From contig JACKEY010000027.1 in NCBI GenBank assembly GCA_020632755.1, positions 1-34,406 of the forward strand: a DNA stretch of 34,406 nucleotides. Reading direction: 5' to 3'. Under the pieces are notes generated by a model that did not search any database, was not told where the DNA came from, and saw only the letters and a program-made list of their open reading frames with translations. The DNA comes from Alphaproteobacteria bacterium (GTDB lineage Bacteria; Myxococcota_A; UBA796; UBA2385). Position 1 is the first letter of the stretch. Each line of letters starts with the position of its first letter. Of the stretch, positions 1-8,734 are shown piece after piece. The translations under genes were made by a program, and so were the position numbers.

Positions 1-1
1 C

Positions 2-811
2 AGCAGCGTCGACAAGCTGCACGCGATCGAGGAGTGCGCGGCGGCGACGGGGCGTCGGGCCCGGGTCCACCTCAAGATCGACACCGGCATGGAGCGCATC
101 GGCGTGCACTGGTACAGCGCCGAGAAGCTGCTCGAAGCCAGCCTGTCGCTGCGACACGTGCACGTCGAGGGCATCTTCACGCACCTGGCGAACAGCGACG
201 CCGCCGACCTGACCCACGCCCGCACGCAGCTCGCGCGGTTTCAAGAGGTCCTGTCCTTCTACGAGCGGCGGTCGGTGCCGACCCCGATCCGCCACGCCGC
301 CAACAGCGGCGGCGTGCTGCAGCTGCCGGAGTCGACCTTCGACATGGTGCGGCCGGGCATCCTGCTCTACGGGGTCCGTCCCGACAGCGCCGTGCCGGCG
401 ACCGTGCCGGTGCGGCCCGCGCACACCTGGAAGAGCCGCGTCGTCTACTTCAAGGTCGTGCAGCCGGGCAGCCCCGTCAGCTACGGCAGCACCTGGGCGC
501 CCGACCAGCTGACCCGCATGATCACGGTGCCCGTCGGCTACGGCGACGGCTACATGCGGGCCATGTCCAACCGGGCCCAGGTCGTGCTGCACGGCCGCCG
601 CTACCCGGTCCGCGGCCGCATCTGCATGGATCAGGTCATGGTCGACATCGGCTGGGACAGCGCCTACAACGGCGACGAGGTCGTGCTGCTCGGCAGCGAC
701 GGCGGCCAGGCCGTCACGGCCGAAGAGCTGGCCGACTGGGCGGGCACCATCCCCTACGAAGTGCTCACCAACATCAACACCCGGGTGCCGCGGGTCTACG
801 TCGGCGGCTAG
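2..811 (+). CDS. alr: Alanine racemase, 5'-truncated by the window edge
   Basis: PLP-dependent racemase that interconverts L- and D-alanine for peptidoglycan. The reading frame is open from base 2, and 269 residues of the C-terminal part are present; the PLP-lysine region lies outside the window. Seen in the sequence: the barrel motif VHLKIDTGMERIG (residues 22-34 of the fragment), HAANSGG, FDMVRPGILLYG, then the C-terminal beta domain with VSYGSTW carrying the catalytic tyrosine typical of the family, VGYGDGY, and GRICMDQVMVDIG. The apparent ATG at 89 lies inside the conserved barrel motif and is not the start. The stop is at 809-811. The metallophosphoesterase gene begins 9 nt downstream, so the two are probably co-transcribed. 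Confidence 0.95.
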   Translation, partial: SSVDKLHAIEECAAATGRRARVHLKIDTGMERIGVHWYSAEKLLEASLSLRHVHVEGIFTHLANSDAADLTHARTQLARFQEVLSFYERRSVPTPIRHAANSGGVLQLPESTFDMVRPGILLYGVRPDSAVPATVPVRPAHTWKSRVVYFKVVQPGSPVSYGSTWAPDQLTRMITVPVGYGDGYMRAMSNRAQVVLHGRRYPVRGRICMDQVMVDIGWDSAYNGDEVVLLGSDGGQAVTAEELADWAGTIPYEVLTNINTRVPRVYVGG

Positions 812-820
812 CGGGACCCC

Positions 821-2068
821 GTGGACGTGCTGCCCGAGCTCTCGCCCCCCGTCGTCGCCGGCCTGGTGCTGGGCGGGCTGACCGCCGTGGCCACCGCCCG
901 CATCGTCTACCGCGGCGGGACCACCCTGAACGATCACGCCGTGGCCGCCGTCGTCGTCGGCTGTGTCGCCGTCTGGCCGCTGCTGTGGTGGGGGGCGGTC
1001 GGCGCGGGCCTGGCGGGTCCGTCGCTCGCCCTGCTGATGGGCCTCGGCATGTCGGCGATCTTCGGGCTGTTCTTCGTGCTGGGCCGCAAGCGCGAGGCCA
1101 CCGGGGCGCTGCTGGCCTGGGCCCGCATCGCCCAGCCCGCCTACGCCTTCTCGTTGTGGGCGGGGCTCTTGCTGGTGCTGTGGGCGCCCTTCGCCCTGCT
1201 CACCGGGCGGCCGCCCTTGTGGCCCGGGGCGCTCCTGCTCCTGCCCGCGGGCCTCGCCCTGGCCGGCACCGCCTGGACCTATGGCGCCGCCAACCGGGTC
1301 CGCCGGCACGCCCTGTCGCTGCCCGGGCTGGCCGGCGAGCTTCGGCTGGCGCACCTCTCCGACCTGCACGCGTCGCCGGTGACCCCCGGCCCCGAGCTGC
1401 TCGCCCTCGTCGACCGGGTCAACGCGCTCGAGCCCGACCTGGTCGCCATCACGGGCGACCTGCTGATGCCCTTCTCCGAAGCCGAGCACGGCTACCTGAT
1501 CGACGCGCTGGCCCGGCTGCAGGCCCCCGCCGTCGCCTGCCCGGGCAACCACGACCTGCCCGTCTGCGACCGCCTGCGGGACGAGCTCGCGGCCATCGGC
1601 ATCCCGCTGCTTGTCGACGAGCGCTGCATCCTGGACATCGGCGGGCGCGCCGTCGAGTGCTGTGGCCTGGACTTCCGCTGGACCAGCGCCCAGGCCCACC
1701 TCGACCAGGTGCTGCCGACCTGGCCGCCGGTCGCCGCCGATCTGCGCCTGCTCCTCGCCCACGACCCCCGGCTGTTCCGTCCCCTGCCGGCCGGCCGGTT
1801 CGACCTGGTGCTGTCGGGACACACCCACGGCGGGCAGATCGGCCTGGATCTCATCGGGCTGCCCTGGTCCGTGCTGCGGCCGCTCGGTGTGTACGACCAG
1901 GGCCACTGGCGGCGCGCCGGGGCCGACGGCGAGACGCTGCTCTACGTGCACCGCGGCAACTGGAACACCGGACTGCCGCCGCGCATGGGCATCGCCAGCG
2001 AGATCGTCGTGCATCGGATCGGCGTCGGCGAGGGCTGCGTGCGCCCGCGGGCCCGTCCGGCGCCTTGA
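821..2068 (+). CDS. Membrane-anchored metallophosphoesterase (YkuE-like)
   Basis: 415-residue calcineurin-like phosphoesterase. The N-terminal ~165 residues hold several hydrophobic segments (around 11-30, 42-85, 105-150), so the catalytic domain is tethered to the membrane. Metal-binding motifs are complete: SDLH (D181, H183), GDLL (~residue 213), GNHD (~242-245) and GHTHGGQ (~333-339). A late NWNTG/P stretch is typical of the YkuE-type branch. The start is GTG at 821, 9 nt after the alr stop; no earlier start fits the spacing. Members are often described as phosphodiesterases acting near cell-wall or lipid substrates, but nothing here fixes the substrate. It ends 33 nt before the convergent hemN stop. 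Confidence 0.88.
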   Translation: MDVLPELSPPVVAGLVLGGLTAVATARIVYRGGTTLNDHAVAAVVVGCVAVWPLLWWGAVGAGLAGPSLALLMGLGMSAIFGLFFVLGRKREATGALLAWARIAQPAYAFSLWAGLLLVLWAPFALLTGRPPLWPGALLLLPAGLALAGTAWTYGAANRVRRHALSLPGLAGELRLAHLSDLHASPVTPGPELLALVDRVNALEPDLVAITGDLLMPFSEAEHGYLIDALARLQAPAVACPGNHDLPVCDRLRDELAAIGIPLLVDERCILDIGGRAVECCGLDFRWTSAQAHLDQVLPTWPPVAADLRLLLAHDPRLFRPLPAGRFDLVLSGHTHGGQIGLDLIGLPWSVLRPLGVYDQGHWRRAGADGETLLYVHRGNWNTGLPPRMGIASEIVVHRIGVGEGCVRPRARPAP

Positions 2069-2090
2069 TGCACGGGGTCCGTCCTGGTCG

Positions 2091-2105
2091 GGCTAGCGGT
2101 GCTAG
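2091..2105 (+). repeat. 15-bp CTAG palindromic element, copy 1
   Basis: GGCTAGCGGTGCTAG, containing the inverted repeat CTAGC-N3-GCTAG. It lies between the convergent metallophosphoesterase and hemN genes and supplies the TAG stop codon of hemN. An identical 15-mer is at 9167-9181 and a 14/15 copy in reverse orientation is at 13462-13476. A 5-bp stem with no U-tract makes it a poor terminator, so its role is unknown. Confidence 0.6.
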
Positions 2106-3502
2106 ATCGAGCTGCTGAACCGCGGCGAGGTCTCGGGACCACTCGCCTTGCGGGCCTGCAGCCAGGCGTCGAAGGCCATCGCCACGTTGCGGACCACCAG
2201 CCGACCGCGCTCGGGCACGAAGAGCCGCGTCGGCTCCCGGCGCACGATGCCCAGCGCCTCGAGCGGCGCCAGCCGGGCCAGGTCGTCCGCGAAGTACGCC
2301 TCCGGGTCGATGCCCCAGCGGCTGGCCACCTCGACCCAGTCGACCTGCAGGCTGCACATGATCCGCCGGATCACGTCCTGCCGGATCCGGTCGTCCCGGG
2401 TCAGCAGGATGCCCTTCTCGATGGGACCGACGCTGCCTCGCTCCGGGCCCTCCTCGACCGCGCGCCACCAGCGCGACAGCTTGCTCTCCTGCTGGAAGAA
2501 GGCGCCCCGCAGCTCGGTGATGGCGCTCATCCCGAGCCCGATGAGCTCGACCTCGGGCAGGGTCGTGTAGCCCATGAAGTTCCGGTGCAGCCGCCCTGCC
2601 TCGGCGGCCTTCGCCAGGGCGTCGTCGGGCCTCGCGAAGTGGTCGAAGCCGATCGGCACGTAGCCGGCCGCCCTCAAGCGGTCGTGGGCCAGCAGGAACA
2701 GCTCCAGCCGGTCGTCTGCGCTCTGCAGGCCATAGGGCTCCAGCCGCTTCTGGTGGGGCTTGAGCCAGGGCACGTGGGCGTAGCCGAAGATGGCCAGCCG
2801 GTCGGGGGCCAGCGCGATGGTGCGGTCCAGGTCGGCCTGGAAGGCGCGCCGGTCCTGGCGCGGCAGGCCGTACATCAGGTCGATGTTCAGCCCGGTCATG
2901 CCGAGCGCCCGGGCCCGCCGCAGGATGGCGCCGATGCGCTCGGCGCGCTGGGGGCGGCCCACGGCCTCGAGCACGGCGGGGTCGAAGCTCTGCACGCCCA
3001 TCGACAGGCGGGTGGCGCCGAGGCCGGCCAGCAGCTCGACCTGTCCGTCCGTCGTGATCTCCGGGTCGACCTCGGCCGACAGCTCGGCGCCGGGCTCGCG
3101 CCGGAAGCGCCGGTCGAGGGTGGCCAGCAGCCGGGTCAGCTGCCGGTCGTCCAGCCACGTCGGGGTGCCGCCGCCCAGGTGGATCCGCTGCACGGCCAGG
3201 GTGTCGGCGGGCAGGGGCAGGCCCATGAGCTGGCGCTCGATGGCGTCCAGGTAGCGATCCCCTGCGTCCCGGCGTCCGGCCACCACCTGGTTGCAGGCAC
3301 AGAAGGAGCACTGCTCGGCGCAGAAGGGCACGTGCACGTAGACGCTGGCGGGCGCGTGGATGCGGCGCATGCCGGCGGTCAGCGCGGCCGGGTCGACGTC
3401 GGCGGACCACGCCGGGGCCGTCGGGTAGCTGGTGTACCGGGGCGAGCGGGCCGACAGGCGCAGGAGCGTGGCGGCGTCCAGGCGGTCGGAGGAGGGGGAC
3501 AT
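2102..3502 (-). CDS. hemN: Oxygen-independent coproporphyrinogen III oxidase
   Basis: Radical-SAM enzyme that oxidatively decarboxylates coproporphyrinogen III to protoporphyrinogen IX in anaerobic or low-oxygen haem synthesis. 466 residues, the usual HemN length (~450-460). Seen: YTSYPTAP near residue 23, VHVPFCAEQCSFCAC with the radical-SAM cysteines C61, C65, C68 plus C70 (the HemN CxxxCxxCxC pattern), GGGTPTW, NIDLMYGLP, and the HemN-specific C-terminal segments GFDHFA and RNFMGYTT. The ATG at 3502 is chosen because homology begins right after it. The frame stays open upstream to 3745, but that extension is low-complexity and overlaps the divergent gene. The stop lies in the CTAG element. 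It is divergent from the KAP-NACHT gene. Confidence 0.95.
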   Translation of the reverse strand: MSPSSDRLDAATLLRLSARSPRYTSYPTAPAWSADVDPAALTAGMRRIHAPASVYVHVPFCAEQCSFCACNQVVAGRRDAGDRYLDAIERQLMGLPLPADTLAVQRIHLGGGTPTWLDDRQLTRLLATLDRRFRREPGAELSAEVDPEITTDGQVELLAGLGATRLSMGVQSFDPAVLEAVGRPQRAERIGAILRRARALGMTGLNIDLMYGLPRQDRRAFQADLDRTIALAPDRLAIFGYAHVPWLKPHQKRLEPYGLQSADDRLELFLLAHDRLRAAGYVPIGFDHFARPDDALAKAAEAGRLHRNFMGYTTLPEVELIGLGMSAITELRGAFFQQESKLSRWWRAVEEGPERGSVGPIEKGILLTRDDRIRQDVIRRIMCSLQVDWVEVASRWGIDPEAYFADDLARLAPLEALGIVRREPTRLFVPERGRLVVRNVAMAFDAWLQARKASGPETSPRFSSSI

Positions 3503-3626
3503 GGGGCTTCCGGGGGAGGGGACGCCGGGAGGGTTTGCAAGGGCCGGGCCAGGAGAGGAGGCGTCCTGGGGAGGAGAGGCTGTGTGGTATCGCCCACCCG
3601 CCTCGGGGGGGTGTGCGGCCCGCCAC

Positions 3627-3645
3627 GGCGGTAGGCTCTGCCGCC
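3627..3645 (+). other. Leader hairpin before the KAP-NACHT gene
   Basis: Eight-base-pair stem with a 3-nt loop: GGCGGTAG, GCT, CTGCCGCC (one G-U pair). It sits just upstream of the GGAGGG ribosome-binding site (3648-3653) and the GTG start at 3657. It could tune translation of the large NTPase; TAGGCT inside it (3632-3637) could alternatively be a -10 element. Confidence 0.35.
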
Positions 3646-3656
3646 TGGAGGGTCCC

Positions 3657-6600
3657 GTGGCCGAACCCCGCCTGCCCAACGATGAGCCCACGACCGTCGA
3701 TCTGCTCGATCGAGGCACGCTCGTCGCCGACCTGCTGCAGCGCATCTCCTGGGCCGAGCCGCCCTACGTCATCGGCATCCACGGCGACTGGGGAGCCGGC
3801 AAGACCAGCCTGCTGCACATGCTGCGCGACGGCTGCCCCACCGCACCGCGCACCCTCGTCCCGATCGTGCACGAGGCCTGGCGGCACCAGCGTGCCGCCG
3901 ACCCCGCCGTGGCGCTGTTGTGGTCCATCCAGCAGGGCTTCTCGGCCCTCGCCAAGGCCGGCGACGCCATGGCGGCCGCCGTGAAGACCGCCACCGCACC
4001 GCTGCTCGCCGCCATGAAGCTCGCCAACCTGCTGGCCACCCCGACCACGGCGGCCCTGGGGGCGGTCGCGGGCTCGCTCGCGGCCTGGGAGCCGCCGACC
4101 GGACCGCTGCCCGGCGTCGCCCTGCAGGCCGAGCTCGACCGGGCCGTCGCGGCCGTCGCCGGGGACCACGGCAAGCTCGTCGTGCTCATCGACGACCTGG
4201 ACCGCTGCACCGACGCCGCCGTGGTCGGTGTGCTCGAGGCCATCAAGCTGCACCTGTGCACGCCGCGGGTCGTGTTCGTCCTGGCCATGGACGCGCGCGC
4301 GGTCGAAGCGGCGGTCCAGCGCCAGCTGTTCCCGGCCAAGGACGCCGACCTGGACTCGCTGCCCCGCAAGCGGCAGGCCCAGGAGTACATGGAGAAGCTG
4401 TTCCAGGCGGTCGTGCACGTGCCCGTCCCCACCGACCTCGGCGGGCTCGTCCGGCACAACTGGCGCGGCCCGCCGGCCGAAGCCGACGCCCTGCTGCGGC
4501 TGCAGGCCGACGCGCCCTTCCTGCCGGGCAATCCCCGCAAGGTGAAGCGGTTCCTGACCGAGCTGCAGCACAGCCTGGATCGGGCGGCTGGGGTCGACGG
4601 GGTCCGACCGCAGCTGGCGACCGCGGCCGCCCTGCAGGCCGTCGCCAGCTGGTCGCCTGAGGTCTACCGCCTGGTCGCGGCCGATCCGCGGATCTGGCGG
4701 CAGGTGCGGGATCGCGCGCTGCTGGGCGACACCGCCAGGGGCCTGCACCCCGAGCTCGCCCGGCTGCGGGTGCCCGGATTGCTGGACGGCCCCGACGGCC
4801 CGCGGGTCGCGCTCACCTTCCACGACCCCGGTGACGGCACCGTGCTGCGGGGGGCGGCCCTGCTGCGTCGCCCCGAGACTGCCCGGCTGGCCGATGTCTA
4901 CCGCCTCGTCGGCCGCACGCCGCCGGTCGCCTCGGTCGCGAGCCTGCCCTGGGCTCCCGTGGCCGGCGAGCGCCCCGACCCCGCGACCTTCCCGCCGCTG
5001 ACGGACGAGCCCGGCCTCTACGGCGCCTGGCGCGTCCTCTCCGACCGCACCCGCGCCCTCGATCCCGTCGCGTTCCCCGCCGCCCACGGCGACGCCCCCC
5101 TGCGCCTGGACGCGACCTTCCAGCCCCTCGCCCTGCGCGCCTGGCTGCCCGGCCCGGATGGCGCCGTCGCGCCCGCGGCGGTCGACGACCTGGGGCGCCT
5201 GGTCGGCAGTGTGCGCCGGGTCCTGCTGCTCGGCGGGGCCGGCGCCGGCAAGACCACCCTGGCCCGGCAGCTGGTCCGTCGCCTGGCGGATCGCTCCGGT
5301 GTGGACGCCCCTGATGGGCTGGCCCAGCACTGGCCCGTGTGCCTGCCCCTCGCGGCGGTGGACCTGGACCGGGGCCAGACCGGCTTCGAGTTCCTGCTGC
5401 AGCTCGCCGCCCGCCAGGGCCCCTGGGCGCCGTGGCTCGAGGGCCACCTGATCGAGCTGGCCGGCCGCGGACAGCTGCTCATCGTGCTCGACGGGTGGGA
5501 CGAGGTCGCCGATCCCGGCGAGCGGCAGGCCCTGGCAGAGGTGCTGGCCGACTTCATGGTCCGGTTCCCGAAGGTGGCCTGGCTGGTCACCGGCGGCGCT
5601 CCGGCCCTGTCGCGCCTGCCCCTCGACCCTCCTGCCAGCGGCCCCCCCGACCGGGTGCCCGGCGCGCTCGGGCTGGTCCGCTGCGAGATCCTGGCCCTGG
5701 ACGCCCCCCGGCGCGACGGGCTGGTCAGGCGTCGGCGCAGCGCGCACGGGACCGAGGGCGAGCCGGATCCCGCCGTGCACGATCCCGGCGGGCTGTCGAC
5801 CCTGCCGCTGTTCGCCGGTCTGCTGGCGGATCTCCCAGGGGCGGGTCTGCCCGCCGCCAGCGGAACGACGGCGGCGGCCGACTGCGAAGCCGACCTGCTG
5901 ACCGCGCTGGTCGACGCCTGGCTGGTGCGCAGCCACGGCGCGCCGGTCGGCACCCTGCGGACCTGGCTGCGGGCGCTGGCGACCCGCCTGGGTCAGCGGC
6001 GGCTGTGGAGCCGCGAGCCCCGCCACGGCTGGGTCGTGCCGGCAGGCGGGCTGCCCGAGGCGCTCGACGAGACCACCGATCCGGCCGGCGCCGCCGGCGT
6101 GCTCGACACGCTGGCGTCCCAGGGCGGGCTGTTGACCCGGACCGAAGGCGGCGGCGTGCGCTTCGCCCACAGCCTGGTCCAGGACCACCTGTTCGCCGAG
6201 CAGCTCGTCGAAGAGCTGCAGCACAGCACCGGGAAGGCCCGCCTGACCCTGCTCCGGCGGCTGGCCCGCCAGGCGACGCGGGCCAGCGGCGCCGACAGCC
6301 TGGGCCTGGCCATGCAGCTGCTCGCCGGCCAGCCCGACCTGCTGTCGCGGCTGCATGGCGCCTTGTTCGCCTGCCGCCCGCACGGCATCGCCGGGCACCG
6401 CAACCTGCGCGCCTTGTGGGAACAGAGCGGCCGCCCCGCGGTGGGCGCCTGGCTGGGCTCCGTGCCCCGCGCGCCCCTGCCCCACGTCGCCCTGTTCGCC
6501 GACGCCGGCGCCGAGCTCGACGGCAGCCCCGTGCTGGCAGGCGCCGACGAGGTCCACGTGCAGTTCTGCGAGGACCTGGACAGCCTGCACCTGCCGCCGT

Positions 6601-6836
6601 CCGACCGGCTGCAGATCCTCGAGCTGCGCAGCTGCCCGGAGCTCTGCCAGCTCGTCGGCCTGGCGGAACTGCCCGGCCTGCGGCTGCTCTACATCGTCGA
6701 CTGCGACCAGCTCGACGACCTGGCCTTCCTGGCCGAGAGCCCTGCCGTGGCCTTCGAGCGCTTCGTGTTCGCGGACGGCGAGGACGTCGCCGTGCCAGAC
6801 GACTGCGGCTGGACGGTGGTCACGCCGCGCGGCTGA
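3657..6836 (+). CDS. Tandem KAP-NACHT P-loop NTPase with LRR-like C-terminus
   Basis: 1059 residues from GTG 3657, which has a good GGAGGG site 5 nt upstream; the open frame further upstream overlaps hemN and lacks homology. Domain 1 is a KAP-type NTPase: Walker A GDWGAGKTS (43-51), an Ala/Leu-rich insert (~100-150) between Walker A and B as KAP proteins have, Walker B LVVLIDDLDRC (174-184), YMEKLFQ and the hallmark NPRKVKRFL (292-300). Domain 2 is a NACHT/STAND-type NTPase: Walker A GGAGAGKTT (526-534), Walker B LLIVLDGWDEV (607-617), and the late motif VRFAHSLVQDHLFAEQL typical after NACHT winged helices. The last ~130 residues have LRR-like periodicity (LQILELRSCPEL, LPGLRLLYIVDC). No known effector domain (nuclease, TIR, protease) is visible. 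STAND proteins often act in immunity or signalling; the neighbours give no defence context. Confidence 0.85.
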   Translation: MAEPRLPNDEPTTVDLLDRGTLVADLLQRISWAEPPYVIGIHGDWGAGKTSLLHMLRDGCPTAPRTLVPIVHEAWRHQRAADPAVALLWSIQQGFSALAKAGDAMAAAVKTATAPLLAAMKLANLLATPTTAALGAVAGSLAAWEPPTGPLPGVALQAELDRAVAAVAGDHGKLVVLIDDLDRCTDAAVVGVLEAIKLHLCTPRVVFVLAMDARAVEAAVQRQLFPAKDADLDSLPRKRQAQEYMEKLFQAVVHVPVPTDLGGLVRHNWRGPPAEADALLRLQADAPFLPGNPRKVKRFLTELQHSLDRAAGVDGVRPQLATAAALQAVASWSPEVYRLVAADPRIWRQVRDRALLGDTARGLHPELARLRVPGLLDGPDGPRVALTFHDPGDGTVLRGAALLRRPETARLADVYRLVGRTPPVASVASLPWAPVAGERPDPATFPPLTDEPGLYGAWRVLSDRTRALDPVAFPAAHGDAPLRLDATFQPLALRAWLPGPDGAVAPAAVDDLGRLVGSVRRVLLLGGAGAGKTTLARQLVRRLADRSGVDAPDGLAQHWPVCLPLAAVDLDRGQTGFEFLLQLAARQGPWAPWLEGHLIELAGRGQLLIVLDGWDEVADPGERQALAEVLADFMVRFPKVAWLVTGGAPALSRLPLDPPASGPPDRVPGALGLVRCEILALDAPRRDGLVRRRRSAHGTEGEPDPAVHDPGGLSTLPLFAGLLADLPGAGLPAASGTTAAADCEADLLTALVDAWLVRSHGAPVGTLRTWLRALATRLGQRRLWSREPRHGWVVPAGGLPEALDETTDPAGAAGVLDTLASQGGLLTRTEGGGVRFAHSLVQDHLFAEQLVEELQHSTGKARLTLLRRLARQATRASGADSLGLAMQLLAGQPDLLSRLHGALFACRPHGIAGHRNLRALWEQSGRPAVGAWLGSVPRAPLPHVALFADAGAELDGSPVLAGADEVHVQFCEDLDSLHLPPSDRLQILELRSCPELCQLVGLAELPGLRLLYIVDCDQLDDLAFLAESPAVAFERFVFADGEDVAVPDDCGWTVVTPRG

Positions 6837-6840
6837 AGTC

Positions 6841-6855
6841 CGGGTTAGCAACCCG
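6841..6855 (+). terminator. Short hairpin after the KAP-NACHT stop
   Basis: Perfect inverted repeat CGGGTT-AGC-AACCCG beginning 4 nt after the KAP-NACHT stop codon and ending 19 nt before the riboswitch. No T-tract follows, so intrinsic termination is doubtful; it may be a processing or stabilising stem. Confidence 0.3.
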
Positions 6856-6874
6856 ATGCTCTCTGACACGCAGC

Positions 6875-7077
6875 CCTGCAGGTGCGGGGTCGCGCAAGCG
6901 GCCTCGTGAAACTGGGAAGTCCGGAGGCCGGGTCCACGACCCGGTCGACCGACGCGGCCCCCGCCACTGTGCCTGGGGACGCGCCCGTGCCCACGTCATG
7001 TGGGTGCGCCACTGCCGCTCGCGGCGGGAAGGCCCACGGGCGTGGTCGAACCAGCAGCCAGGAGACCGGCCTGCAGG
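6875..7077 (+). promoter_or_regulatory. Cobalamin (B12) riboswitch
   Basis: All the conserved blocks of the cobalamin aptamer occur in order: GGGAA (6914-6918), CCCGCCACTGT (6960-6970), GCCACTG (7008-7014), GGGAAGG (7026-7032) and the B12 box AGCCAGGAGACCGGCC (7056-7071). The ends are closed by a P1 stem in which CCTGCAGG at 6875-6882 pairs with CCTGCAGG at 7070-7077. About 79 nt of expression platform follow before the ATG at 7157. It contains a 6-bp hairpin at 7111-7125 (CGGTCC-CTC-GGGCCG) and a 10-nt palindrome, CGGGATCCCG (7147-7156), covering the ribosome-binding region, which suits translational control. The element fills most of the 320-nt gap and predicts B12 repression of the four downstream genes. 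Confidence 0.96.
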
Positions 7078-7156
7078 ATGCACGACCTCCACGGGTGGTG
7101 GACGGGTCGCGCGGTCCCTCGGGCCGTCGCATGCCCGCACGCCCCGCGGGATCCCG

Positions 7157-8734
7157 ATGCTCCTGTCCCTCCTCCTCCTCGCCTGCGCCGACGACGCCGC
7201 GCCTACGTCCGCCGCCGCGCCGACCGGCGAGCTCGTGTTCGTGCGCGACGGCGTCCTCCTCCCCCGCGCCGACGCCGGTCCCCAGGGCCAGCCGACCTCC
7301 GGCGACCGCGTGCTGGTCGAGACCCCCTGGACCCCAGGGGCCGACGTCGCGGTCGGGCGCCTGCACGACATCGCGCCGGTGAAGCCCGAGTGTGTGCCGC
7401 TGTTCACCGTCGACCTGGGCGATGTCTCGCGGCTCGTGGCCATGGGCGGCGAGGCCCCCGACACGGCGCTGGCCTTCTCGCCCGACGGGCGCTGGCTGGC
7501 GGTCGGCAGCTACCGAGGCGAGGTGCTGGTCGTCGACGCCTGGAGCGGCGCCGTCGTCGCCCGACAGACCCTGTCCGAGGCGACCGTGAAGCAGGTGGCC
7601 TGGGCCCCCGACGGCTCGTGGCTGGCCGTGTCCGAGCAGTCGCCCGACGCCTTCGTGCGGGTGCTGGACCCCGGGACCCTGGGCGAGCGCTGGTCGCTGC
7701 GCCTGGCCGACATCGTCGAGCAGTCCCTGCCCCCCGACGGCGAAGACCTGTACGGCATCTACACCCTGCCGGCCGGCTTCGGCCTGTCCCCCCTCGCGGA
7801 CGGCAGCCTGCTGGTGGTCGCCGGCCACTCCTGGGCGGTCGATGGCGTGCGGCGCAACCGCTTCCAGGTCCTGCGACTCACCGACGGCGGCGCCATCGCC
7901 GCGCGCTGGCCGGACGCGCCGGCGTCGGCGACCTTCCTGAACCCCGCCGTGTCGGAGGACGAACGGTTCGTGGCCCTGTCGGTCGGCTTCTCGGCCGACG
8001 GCGACCCTCCGGCGGACCTGCCCGTCGGCGGCATGCAGCTGCTGTCGCTGCCGGATCTGAAGCCGGTCGCCGCCGCCACCGCGGAGCCGCTCGAGCCCTG
8101 GTTCCACGAGGCCCGCCTGTGGGCCGGGCTGGCGGTCAGCGGCGCCTCGCAGCGGGTGCTGATGGGCTTCGGCGACGGGCGCCTGCAGCTGCGGGATCTG
8201 GCCGGACAGCTGGTCGCGGCACGCGACACCGGCGCGCCCATCCTGGCCGGCGAGGTGCCGATCCACGTCGGCATCGGCTGGGGCGCCCTGCACGCCGGGC
8301 AGGCGCTGGTCGTGACCTCGCCCACGCGCATCCCGTGGGGTGCGGCGGCCCCCGATCTGCGGCCGCCCTCGGCCCACCCGGCCGAGAACAGCCTGCAGGT
8401 GCTGGATGCGGCCGACGGCGCCCTGGCCTGGTCGTGGTCGGGCGATCACTCGCTGCAGGGCCTGACCATCTCGCCGGACGGCGACGAGGCCATCGTCGCG
8501 GCCGGCGCCCGCAGCGCCGACGAGCGGCGGGACCTGTTCGGCGCGCTGGTCTTCGACCTCGGTCCGGGGCCGGCCGGGGGCGCCGAGCGGCTGCGGACGA
8601 CCTGCAGCACCGAGGGCCCGGCGCTGTTCACCCACGCCGCCACCGCCGACGGCCGCATCGCGCTGGTCGAGGCCCCGGAGCCCACCGGCACCGGCGGCCA
8701 GCGCGGCGCCTACCGGGTGACCGTCTTCCGGTGA
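7157..8734 (+). CDS. WD40-like beta-propeller lipoprotein
   Basis: 525 residues, first gene after the cobalamin riboswitch. The start is the first ATG after the expression platform. It opens with a very short lipoprotein signal, MLLSLLLLAC, whose acylated cysteine would be residue 10, followed by a polar Ala/Thr/Pro linker. The body shows repeated propeller-type blades, for example ALAFSPDGRWLAVGS then VLVVDAWSGAVVARQ, VAWAPDGSWLAVSE then VRVLDPGTLGERW, and LTISPDGDEAIVAAG. It is therefore a predicted envelope-anchored beta-propeller. Its stop overlaps the next start in GTGA (8731-8734), so it is translationally linked to the ECF genes. By position it may bind the transported ligand (compare the surface B12-binding propeller BtuG of Bacteroides), but this is inference; no sequence homology to BtuG is claimed. 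Confidence 0.82.
   Translation: MLLSLLLLACADDAAPTSAAAPTGELVFVRDGVLLPRADAGPQGQPTSGDRVLVETPWTPGADVAVGRLHDIAPVKPECVPLFTVDLGDVSRLVAMGGEAPDTALAFSPDGRWLAVGSYRGEVLVVDAWSGAVVARQTLSEATVKQVAWAPDGSWLAVSEQSPDAFVRVLDPGTLGERWSLRLADIVEQSLPPDGEDLYGIYTLPAGFGLSPLADGSLLVVAGHSWAVDGVRRNRFQVLRLTDGGAIAARWPDAPASATFLNPAVSEDERFVALSVGFSADGDPPADLPVGGMQLLSLPDLKPVAAATAEPLEPWFHEARLWAGLAVSGASQRVLMGFGDGRLQLRDLAGQLVAARDTGAPILAGEVPIHVGIGWGALHAGQALVVTSPTRIPWGAAAPDLRPPSAHPAENSLQVLDAADGALAWSWSGDHSLQGLTISPDGDEAIVAAGARSADERRDLFGALVFDLGPGPAGGAERLRTTCSTEGPALFTHAATADGRIALVEAPEPTGTGGQRGAYRVTVFR

Noticed and set aside
3432..3656. N-terminal extension of the KAP-NACHT protein
   Set aside because: Overlaps hemN, no homology-like pattern, and GTG 3657 has a good ribosome-binding site directly before the KAP domain.
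3657..6836. Defence island
   Set aside because: Only this one STAND-like gene is present; neighbours are haem and vitamin genes, with no restriction, toxin-antitoxin, integrase or transposase genes.
1851..6869. 1672-residue minus-strand ORF
   Set aside because: Shadow of hemN and the KAP-NACHT gene caused by high GC; low-complexity Gln/Gly/Arg composition and no motifs.
6837..7156. Coding gene between KAP-NACHT and the propeller lipoprotein
   Set aside because: Open frames exist, but the region is fully explained by the cobalamin riboswitch and its expression platform.
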